A DNA stretch of 14,209 nt, taken from positions 1 through 14,209 of the forward strand of contig JAILCT010000069.1 in the NCBI GenBank assembly GCA_024690425.1, given 5' to 3'. Positions within the stretch are counted from its first letter, which is position 1. Each line of letters opens with the position of its first letter. The notes beneath the pieces were generated by a model. That model was not told where the DNA came from. It did no database searches and worked only from the letters and a program-made list of their open reading frames with translations. This document shows, in pieces, positions 1-4,778 of this stretch. A program made the position numbers and the translations under genes. The DNA comes from Lachnospiraceae bacterium (lineage in GTDB: Bacteria > Bacillota_A > Clostridia > Lachnospirales > Lachnospiraceae).

Positions 1-288
1 CATTCCATTCCTGTTGATGTTGAGCTTGAGAGAGTCACTCCACCCGAGTATCTATATCATGGCACGGGGGAGAAGTACAGGGGAGCAATCGATTCTGAGG
101 GATTAAAGCCCATGAGCAGGCTGTATGTTCATCTGCCAGGGGATACAGATACCGCTGTAAATGTAGGCAAGAGGCATGGGAGACCGGTAGTGTACCGAGT
201 TTCATCCGGGAAGATGGAAGAATCGATTTATAATTCGTGAATCTTATGCGCTTTTGGGGTGTATATGGGATAAAAGGTTACCTATCTG
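1..288 (+). pseudogene. kptA: RNA 2'-phosphotransferase (Tpt1/KptA), decayed 3' end
   Basis: Frame 1 enters from the left edge and reads 79 residues to a TGA at 238-240. It matches the C-terminal half of KptA/Tpt1, which removes the 2'-phosphate from spliced tRNA by transfer to NAD+. It opens at the HS of the family's QGHS motif, then has LYHGT (residues 18-22), YVHLPGDTDTA and VGKRHGRPVV, whose RHG arginine belongs to the catalytic set. The family normally runs about 30 residues further, through an NGVWLT motif. Beyond the TGA the same frame still reads AFGVYMG, stop (TAA 271-273), KVTYL, which aligns with NGVWLT and its tail at nearly the right distance. Two in-frame stops inside recognisable family sequence therefore argue for a pseudogene. 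The 5' half lies outside the window. The family is secure; loss of function is an inference. Confidence 0.8.
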
Positions 289-298
289 TGGTATGAAT

Positions 299-346
299 AT
301 GGGATGATTTATGGGATGCTATATGGGATATTCTATGGGATGCGGG
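299..346. repeat. 12-bp tandem repeat (ATGGGAT + 5 nt), four units
   Basis: ATGGGAT recurs at 299, 311, 323 and 335, exactly 12 bp apart, with variable 5-nt tails. Further copies lie off register at 265 and 364. Because 12 is a multiple of three, one frame reads as a degenerate tetrapeptide YGM(I/L). That frame is the kptA frame, but it is cut off from kptA by the stops at 238 and 271. No start with a ribosome binding site was seen, so translation is unlikely. Confidence 0.8.
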
Positions 347-376
347 ATGAGAGGGATAAGAGTATGGGATATTACC

Positions 377-429
377 GGAAACACGTTTATTCGAAGTGGG
401 TGGATAGAAACACGTATATTCGGAGTATA
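377..429. repeat. Imperfect direct repeat of about 20 bp
   Basis: Two copies of GAAACACGT-T/A-TATTCG-A/G-AGT start near 378 and 408, about 30 bp apart. They differ at only a few positions. They follow the 12-bp tandem array and lie in no recognisable gene. They could be duplication debris or a protein-binding pair; nothing in the sequence decides between these. Confidence 0.6.
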
Positions 430-770
430 TAGACACCTTATCTGCCACAGAAGTATCTATGGTTAAATGTTTGTCTCATGAAGGGGCAATGAACGTTGAG
501 TCGACACAAAAGACATAAAATAAAATGAAGAATGGCTTATTTACTGGGTTTCCGAGATTTCGATTTTTGAAAAATCGGGATTTTTGCTATTTGGAATAAT
601 GGGCAATGTGCGACGAGAAAGATATAACGATAGGAATGGGTATCGTTAAATTGTTGTATAAGAGCCAATATATTTATTCGAAATCCTCGAATGGTTTTGC
701 GAGATGCTTTTTATTGCAAGTGTAAAGATAGACTAACCTTTAAGGATGGGAGGGAATTAAAGACATAACA
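430..770. other. Gene-free stretch with small inverted repeats
   Basis: No ORF with a convincing ribosome binding site or protein-like composition was found on either strand. Structures present are a near-perfect palindrome at 561-577 (CGATTTTT, one base, AAAAATCG), a 7-bp inverted repeat at 626-632/641-647 (AACGATA/TATCGTT), and ATTCGA/TCGAAT at 676-692. The string AAAGACATAA occurs near 510 and again near 759. The stretch ends in the terminator at 771-802, so part of it may be transcribed as an untranslated RNA. Confidence 0.5.
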
Positions 771-802
771 GCCGGGGAAAAAGAGCATATTCCCGGCTTT
801 TT
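771..802 (+). terminator. Rho-independent terminator with no upstream gene
   Basis: GCCGGGG (771-777) pairs with TCCCGGC (791-797) around a 13-nt loop, followed directly by five T. The polarity is rightward. The only decayed gene upstream ends about 480 bp earlier, so this may end a small RNA or be left from a lost gene. Confidence 0.7.
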
Positions 803-808
803 CATATC

Positions 809-841
809 AAAAAGAGCCTTTCTGCTATGGAAGAGGCTCTT
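809..841 (-). terminator. Rho-independent terminator of the leftward zinc-ribbon peptide gene
   Basis: Read leftward, AAGAGCCT (841-834) pairs with AGGCTCTT (819-812) and the transcript then runs into U (A809-A813 on the plus strand). It starts 8 bp past the stop codon at 849-851, as expected for the terminator of that gene. Confidence 0.75.
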
Positions 842-848
842 GATTGGT

Positions 849-1040
849 TTAAATTGTTTTGCCAGACCATATAATCTCCGTGCTTCCACAATGAGGGCAT
901 GAGGTTTGATGGAATGTGGTAAAACTAAAACCGCAGTTTTGGCAACGCCCTATATTTACGCTTATCATATCATCAGTACCACCTGAGACCATGTCGAGTT
1001 CATCGTCATTCAGTTTCATATTCTTAAGCTTATCGTCCAT
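849..1040 (-). CDS. Double-glycine-leader peptide with C4 zinc ribbon
   Basis: This 63-residue product has two clear parts. Residues 8-21 (MKLNDDELDMVSGG) match the double-glycine leader used by class II bacteriocins and related peptides, which peptidase-containing ABC transporters cleave after GG. Residues 33-52 form a zinc-ribbon pattern: C33-x2-C36, eleven residues, C48-x2-C51, each pair followed by glycine. Cleavage after G21 would release a 42-residue zinc-ribbon peptide. A GGAGG ribosome binding site lies 8-9 nt before the ATG, an extended -10 promoter lies upstream, and a terminator follows, so it is a complete single-gene unit. No processing transporter or immunity gene lies in the window. 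Coding status is well supported; export is an inference from the leader, and a cytosolic zinc-ribbon protein remains possible. Confidence 0.75.
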   Translation of the reverse strand: MDDKLKNMKLNDDELDMVSGGTDDMISVNIGRCQNCGFSFTTFHQTSCPHCGSTEIIWSGKTI

Positions 1041-1074
1041 AATCAGTCCTCCATAAGAAAACTTATCTAGAATT

Positions 1075-1083
1075 ATTATAGCA
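1075..1083 (-). promoter_or_regulatory. Extended -10 promoter for the zinc-ribbon peptide gene
   Basis: On the minus strand TGC precedes a perfect TATAAT (1080-1075), giving an extended -10 element 35 bp upstream of the ATG at 1040. No good -35 hexamer lies at the usual distance, which is acceptable for an extended -10 promoter. Confidence 0.55.
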
Positions 1084-1210
1084 TATAAGCGTCACAGAAG
1101 TGTCATAGAGATCAAGTGAATGGCAAAATAAGAGTCCATATTTTGCTGACTTATAGGTAAAAAATCATGTGTTAGGAGAATATAATTTAAGCATGAAGGA
1201 GGGACTGCTC

Positions 1211-1438
1211 ATGCTATCATCTATAGATCCAAATATTGCGGGATACGTATTTTGGGGATTGCTGGTTATTCTTATTGCAAAGAAAGGCTTGCGATCAGCA
1301 TTAAGTATTATAAAAACATTTGCAATAATACTGGTAGCGGTTATCCTGTTTGCCGAAGGGATATTCTATCCCGTGGCTATAATTGCTTTGCTTGTATACT
1401 TCGTTATGGAGATGAGAAAACTCAAGAACCGGCTGTAA
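1211..1438 (+). CDS. Small membrane protein, three hydrophobic segments
   Basis: The ATG at 1211 is chosen because a perfect AAGGAGG (1196-1202) lies 8 nt before it. In-frame ATGs at 1169 and 1193 have poor ribosome-site placement. The product is 75 residues with hydrophobic stretches at about 8-22, 31-48 and 50-65, separated by short basic or acidic turns (AKKGLRS, then AEG), and it ends in a basic tail (EMRKLKNRL). I do not recognise a family. It lies 148 bp before a secreted protein gene on the same strand, with a likely terminator hairpin between them. It could be an immunity or accessory partner of that protein, but that rests on proximity alone. Confidence 0.7.
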   Translation: MLSSIDPNIAGYVFWGLLVILIAKKGLRSALSIIKTFAIILVAVILFAEGIFYPVAIIALLVYFVMEMRKLKNRL

Positions 1439-1467
1439 TCGGCTGGGTATATTATAGTTCTATTTTC

Positions 1468-1497
1468 GCTTATAAAACATTTTATAGGCTTTATTTT
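1468..1497 (+). terminator. Probable terminator after the small membrane protein gene
   Basis: GCTTATAAAA (1468-1477) pairs with TTTTATAGGC (1480-1489) with one G-T wobble; the tight loop probably opens to 4 nt. TTTATTTT (1490-1497) follows. It lies 30 bp past the stop codon. The stem is AT-rich, so it may be leaky. Confidence 0.55.
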
Positions 1498-1586
1498 GCT
1501 ACGATAATCCTATATTACATTGCGTTCGTATAATACAATCATATCATAAACAAGGGATTCACCATTTCATGGGGAAAGGGATAGAT

Positions 1587-2804
1587 ATGAAGAGAATAAT
1601 TGCAACTATACTTTGCGGGATAACAATTTTATCAACTACGACAAACGTTTTTGCTGCGGATCTTAGTAATATATCTAATATATCAAGTGCGGCTGCTTCA
1701 GGAGCAGTAGCCGGAGAAAGTGCATATGTCACATCTGTAGTACAGCGCATGGCTGGAAGATGCGGAGCTACTGCACCTACAGGAGCTAAGGGAGTGGCTT
1801 TTGAGTTAACTTACAGTGACCTGAATAATGCAAAAAGCTTTGTAAAAGGAGATACACTTAAAACAGTTTTAACAAAATCACCAAATGCTACAGTAAACGA
1901 TGCCTTAATTATTGATACCTCAACCGGAAAAATAGCTTCAAGGATTCAGTTGAAGAATACTACAAGTACATCAGGAGTAAGAGATACCATTAAAAGGGTA
2001 GCATCTGGTCAGTATAATTCAGCCAAGTTGGTGGGAACAACAGAGGCAGCTGAAGCCTATAATAATGCTGCATTAAAAAAAGGGATTAGTAAAAAAATGA
2101 TTGATTCAGGTATATCAGAAGAATTTACAAAAAGGATAGCCGATGAAGCATTAGGTAATGTCAGCAAAGCAGCAAGCGTGGCAAAAAGTGTTGGGAAGGC
2201 CACTGAAATAAGCATGGTCATTACAGGCGGACTTGCGTTAGTAGAGTCCGGAATTAATGGTGATGATGCATATCATACAATGGCCAATGTCGCAACTGAC
2301 GTTGGAACGGCTGCAGCAGTTACAGCACCTGCAGAGCTTATCGGCATTGGTGCTAAAGATGCTCTGGTTGCAATGGGAGCTTCAGGCGGAGGTTATGCTG
2401 CTGTTCCGTTCATAGTAGTAGTTGGAACATCGATAATCGGATTCAATATAGTAGAAGGATATATAGATGAAGATAATATAAAAGAGATAGTTGCAAATCA
2501 CATTCAGAATGCCTGTGAAGAAACTGCTGGATTTGCTTGCTACATTGGTGATCAGATTGGAGAAGGGTTAGAAGCTACAGCAAATACGCTTAGTACTATT
2601 CCTTCGGTCATCGAGGATACATGCGTTACTTCTGCTGAGGCGGTATGCTTGGCAGAGGAAAGGATTTCAGAACACGTTGAAAATGCAGATATTCCAGGTA
2701 AAGCATCGACGATAACAGGAAGCGTGGCTGGCGCATTTAACGATGCAGGGAAGGCTATAGGAGGTGCAGTTAGTAAAACAACGGGCTTATTTGCTAATAA
2801 GTAG
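1587..2804 (+). CDS. Secreted protein with PD-(D/E)XK-like signature, hydrophobic segment and paired C-x7-C repeats
   Basis: The start at ATG 1587 is preferred over 1569 because AAAGGG (1575-1580) is 6 nt upstream and the product then opens with a typical signal peptide (MKRII, hydrophobic core, cleavage near VFA/AD at residue 23). The mature protein is about 380 residues and rich in Ala, Gly and Ser. Residues 68-123 hold GVAFE (E73), VNDALIID (D105) and IQLK (Q121, K123), spaced like the E...D...QxK signature of restriction-fold nucleases found in polymorphic toxins. Residues about 205-295 are hydrophobic and glycine-rich, suggesting membrane interaction. Residues 310-331 and 346-367 form a repeat at a 36-residue offset, each with C-x7-C followed by I-x-E-x2-E-x-A (C310/C318, C346/C354). 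A perfect TATAAT lies at 1529-1534 without a clear -35. Nuclease or toxin function is an inference; I know no named family for the whole chain. Confidence 0.6.
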   Translation: MKRIIATILCGITILSTTTNVFAADLSNISNISSAAASGAVAGESAYVTSVVQRMAGRCGATAPTGAKGVAFELTYSDLNNAKSFVKGDTLKTVLTKSPNATVNDALIIDTSTGKIASRIQLKNTTSTSGVRDTIKRVASGQYNSAKLVGTTEAAEAYNNAALKKGISKKMIDSGISEEFTKRIADEALGNVSKAASVAKSVGKATEISMVITGGLALVESGINGDDAYHTMANVATDVGTAAAVTAPAELIGIGAKDALVAMGASGGGYAAVPFIVVVGTSIIGFNIVEGYIDEDNIKEIVANHIQNACEETAGFACYIGDQIGEGLEATANTLSTIPSVIEDTCVTSAEAVCLAEERISEHVENADIPGKASTITGSVAGAFNDAGKAIGGAVSKTTGLFANK

Positions 2805-2824
2805 GCTGGAAGATGTATTATGGG

Positions 2825-2854
2825 TAATGAGCATCGCATGAGCGGTGCTCATTA
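2825..2854 (+). terminator. Strong hairpin after the secreted protein gene
   Basis: TAATGAGCATCGC (2825-2837) pairs with GCGGTGCTCATTA (2842-2854) around ATGA: 13 pairs with one wobble. It starts 20 bp past the stop codon. No T-run follows, so it may be an mRNA 3' stabiliser or a binding dyad rather than a classical terminator. Confidence 0.55.
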
Positions 2855-2881
2855 TACATATCGTGAATTTAATCTGTGATC

Positions 2882-2910
2882 TTGTGGCGCCTTTAAGGAT
2901 CGGTTATACT
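2882..2910 (+). promoter_or_regulatory. Sigma-A-type promoter for the mrr gene
   Basis: TTGTGG (2882-2887) and TATACT (2905-2910) are separated by exactly 17 bp. The expected start site lies about 23 bp before the mrr start codon, and GGAGGT (2928-2933) lies within that leader. This gives mrr its own promoter. Confidence 0.55.
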
Positions 2911-2939
2911 TTTAATAAGATATTCTTGGAGGTGTTGTA

Positions 2940-3722
2940 ATGGCTAGAACGAAGAAGATATTGTCGCCCACATATACTGATCTAATCATCCCAACGTACA
3001 TAGCAATTGAGAAACTGGGAGGTTCAGGCACAAATATAGAAATACGGGATAAAGTCATTGAGATGCTGGAATTGCCTGATGAGGTTGTTGATGAATCACA
3101 TCTTGGTAATGTTAATCAAAGTGAATTGGAATATCAGCTCGCATGGGCAAGAACATACTTGAAGAATTATGGTGTTATTGAAAGAAGCGCACGTAGCGTT
3201 TGGTCTTTGACACCCATGTACAGTGATGGAAAAAAGGAATTAGTTGCAAAAGAGGTTGTAGCCTATACGGCGAGGAGAAAGACAGATAAATACATAGATG
3301 AGGGGAATGAGATAACAGAACAGGATACTCCTGATCAGTTGCCAGAGGATGATGCGGAGATTCCAGATGAGAATAAACCGTGGAGAACAAGACTTTCAGA
3401 AGTATTAATGAACATGGATCCATATGGATTTGAACGTCTCACGAAAAGGGTTCTTCGTGAATGTGGATTTACACAAGTTGAGGTTACTAAAAAAAGTGGC
3501 GATGGAGGAATTGATGGAACTGGAAAATTAAGAATTAATGGGATTTTTAGTTTTAACGTAGCATTTCAATGCAAACGTTGGAAGGGATTAGTTGGTGCTC
3601 CTGATATTAGGGATTTTAGGGGATCGCTTACTACAGATATCGAAAAAGGAGTGTTTATAACAACAGGTACGTTCTCAAAGGCAGCTAGAGAAGAAGCATC
3701 AAATCCCGAAAAAAACAGATAG
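2940..3722 (+). CDS. mrr: Mrr-family restriction endonuclease, C-terminus frameshifted
   Basis: The ATG at 2940 follows GGAGGT with 6 nt spacing. The 260-residue product has the Mrr layout. Residues 1-110 form a winged-helix-like DNA-recognition part (YTDLIIPTYIAIEKLGG...), residues 115-150 an acidic linker, and residues 155-255 the catalytic domain. The PD-(D/E)XK residues are visible as FE165, GDGGIDG (D192) and QCK (Q210, K212), followed by VGAPDIRDFRG and VFITTGTFSKAAREEA. Mrr enzymes cleave modified DNA (methyl-dependent type IV). The frame stops at TAG 3720-3722, but the family's missing tail continues in the -1 frame to 3829. The catalytic core is complete, so the short form might fold, though it lacks the last strand and helix. 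No modification methyltransferase is adjacent, as expected for type IV. Confidence 0.9.
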   Translation: MARTKKILSPTYTDLIIPTYIAIEKLGGSGTNIEIRDKVIEMLELPDEVVDESHLGNVNQSELEYQLAWARTYLKNYGVIERSARSVWSLTPMYSDGKKELVAKEVVAYTARRKTDKYIDEGNEITEQDTPDQLPEDDAEIPDENKPWRTRLSEVLMNMDPYGFERLTKRVLRECGFTQVEVTKKSGDGGIDGTGKLRINGIFSFNVAFQCKRWKGLVGAPDIRDFRGSLTTDIEKGVFITTGTFSKAAREEASNPEKNR

Positions 3723-3829
3723 ATCTTATTGATGGAGATGATTTTATTGATAAGATAGCTGAATATCAGATAGGGGTAAAACCGGTAATTACATATGAAA
3801 TAGATGAGAATTTCTTTGATACCATATGA
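3710..3829 (+). pseudogene. mrr: Out-of-frame C-terminal tail of mrr (A AAA AAC shift site)
   Basis: From 3716 the -1 frame reads QIDLIDGDDFIDKIAEYQIG and onward to IDENFFDTI, ending at TGA 3827-3829. This is the standard Mrr C-terminus, and the join keeps the usual family spacing. The shift falls on a seven-A run (3709-3715). In the upstream frame this is A AAA AAC at 3710-3716, which fits the X XXY YYZ pattern of -1 slippery sites. One extra A would also restore the frame (P-E-K-K-Q-I-D-L). The restored protein would be 296 residues, a usual Mrr length. A one-base deletion, programmed slippage and a sequencing error all remain possible. Confidence 0.75.
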
Positions 3830-3852
3830 TATAAAGCTAAATTTATTTGGAT

Positions 3853-3874
3853 CCCTCGCATGGTTTTGCGGGGG
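3853..3874 (+). terminator. Possible terminator after mrr
   Basis: CCCTCGCA (3853-3860) pairs with TGCGGGGG (3867-3874) with one wobble and a 6-nt loop. T-rich sequence follows only after a gap (CCTTTTCTTTTTTC at 3885-3898). It lies 24 bp past the restored mrr stop codon, which supports the longer frame as the original gene end. Confidence 0.5.
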
Positions 3875-4006
3875 ACTTTATGTGCCTTTTCTTTTTTCGA
3901 ACATACGTCCAAAGAAAGGTGTCTGTTTTAGGACAGTATATTCCGAAATAGCTGATATTATAAGATTAAAGATTGAAAATGGTCGACACCGAAAGGAGGA
4001 ACGATT

Positions 4007-4387
4007 ATGGATAATTATCTTATAGTAAGCGATATTCTGGATCTTGAAGAAGCCGGCTTGGACGTTGACGAACTTGCGGAAATGGACTGGGGTGATAGAT
4101 ATGACGCGATCGATGAAGCCGGCCTTAATCCCATGGATTATGATTACGGATTCGTTGATGATTATATGAAGTGTGATGATGAGCCGGTTGTACCGAAAAA
4201 GGAAGTAAAGCGTACGTCACTGTTTGATATGATGCTTAATACATCAGCGCCCCAAAAGCCTGTGCAGAATACACCAAAGAAGATGAGTCGGTCAGAGCGT
4301 AAGAGACTGCAGAAAATAACAGATATAGCAATGGACGAGCTGGAGACGGATCTTATGATGTTCTTTGAGGTTATGATGGATGATTGA
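4007..4387 (+). CDS. Acidic hypothetical protein
   Basis: The start is well supported: AAGGAGG (3993-3999) lies 7 nt before the ATG. The 126-residue product is not recognised. Residues 1-60 are very acidic, with many Asp, Glu and Tyr, and include two similar phrases, EAGLDVDELAEMD and EAGLNPMDYDYGF, suggesting an internal duplication. Residues 64-100 are basic and proline-containing (PKKEVKRTS, PKKMSRSERKR). The C-terminus returns to an acidic, methionine-rich helix (DELETDLMMFFEVMMDD). No signal peptide, membrane segment or metal motif is present, so a cytoplasmic protein is likely. The charge pattern suggests a binding or inhibitor role, but nothing identifies the partner. Confidence 0.75.
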   Translation: MDNYLIVSDILDLEEAGLDVDELAEMDWGDRYDAIDEAGLNPMDYDYGFVDDYMKCDDEPVVPKKEVKRTSLFDMMLNTSAPQKPVQNTPKKMSRSERKRLQKITDIAMDELETDLMMFFEVMMDD

Positions 4388-4404
4388 TCTGTACATAGCT
4401 ATTC

Positions 4405-4536
4405 ATGATGATCATAGGATTGGAATTGATCAGTCTGGAAGCCGTGATCCCGGTAGGACTTATCATAACAGCGGCATCGATCGGACTTTCCGTGCTTTGG
4501 AACAAAATGGAACGTGCGGCGGTTGGGACATCCTAA
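4405..4536 (+). CDS. Possible tiny single-span membrane protein
   Basis: The ATG at 4405 opens a 43-residue frame with one hydrophobic segment (about residues 13-31, AVIPVGLIITAASIGLSVL) and a short C-terminal tail (WNKMERAAVGTS). It begins 18 bp past the stop of the acidic protein gene. No good ribosome binding site precedes it, so translation would need coupling or a weak start. A hairpin spans its stop codon. The overlapping frame at 4380-4709 is less protein-like. Low confidence. Confidence 0.3.
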   Translation: MMIIGLELISLEAVIPVGLIITAASIGLSVLWNKMERAAVGTS

Positions 4537-4559
4537 CACGTGATATTCTTGATTTTTTT
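4522..4559 (+). terminator. Weak terminator-like hairpin
   Basis: GTTGGG (4522-4527) pairs with CCTAAC (4532-4537) around ACAT, within a larger ACGTG/CACGT dyad (4512-4541). A run of seven T follows at 4553-4559, about 15 nt from the stem, further than usual. It may end the transcript of the acidic protein gene. Confidence 0.35.
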
Positions 4560-4739
4560 AAATTTTATCCTGTTTTCATAGGTGAAAACTGTGTTGAAAT
4601 AAAGTGTTCCAGAAATCACAGTTCTTCCATCACCGCTTTGCCCCGCGTACTCCACGGATTCCTTATAGACAAAAGGTCTTACTCTAAAAGAGATGTAACG
4701 TCCGGATAATTCTTTTGTAAATTCCTTGGAAAGGAGCAT
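4533..4739 (-). other. Doubtful 68-residue reverse ORF, possible gene fragment
   Basis: The minus-strand frame reads like a beta-rich protein end: SGRYISFRVRPFVYKESVEY, later GTLYFNTVFTYEN and a basic tail FKKIKN. Alternating aromatic and charged residues resemble a beta-sandwich C-terminus. The ATG at 4739 has no ribosome binding site and no promoter was seen. It may be the remnant of a longer gene or chance. It occupies the otherwise empty 240 bp before the MFS gene. Confidence 0.2.
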
Positions 4740-4778
4740 TGAATTACAGTATCAGATTAAAATGAGTGGTGAATATAA

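Noticed and set aside
265..370. ATGGGAT copies as a CRISPR array
   Set aside because: The unit is only 12 bp with 5-nt variable parts; there are no spacer-length gaps, no 25-40 bp repeats and no cas genes.
1252..1533. Overlapping plus-strand ORF of 93 residues
   Set aside because: It lies out of frame over the small membrane protein, has no ribosome site, and its composition (scattered Cys, Arg, Tyr) is not protein-like.
3710..3716. Firm call of programmed -1 frameshifting in mrr
   Set aside because: The heptamer fits, but A AAA AAC is a weak bacterial site and no stimulatory stem or internal ribosome-site enhancer is evident. A one-base deletion or sequencing error is at least as likely, so it is reported only as a question.
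3804..4025. Plus-strand ORF of 73 residues between mrr and the acidic protein
   Set aside because: It overlaps the restored mrr tail, has no ribosome site, and crosses the hairpin at 3853-3874 and the next gene's ribosome site.
4380..4709. Plus-strand ORF of 109 residues overlapping the acidic gene's stop
   Set aside because: It starts 8 bp inside the acidic gene without a ribosome site, and its sequence looks like random translation (many His, Arg, Ser and no fold pattern).
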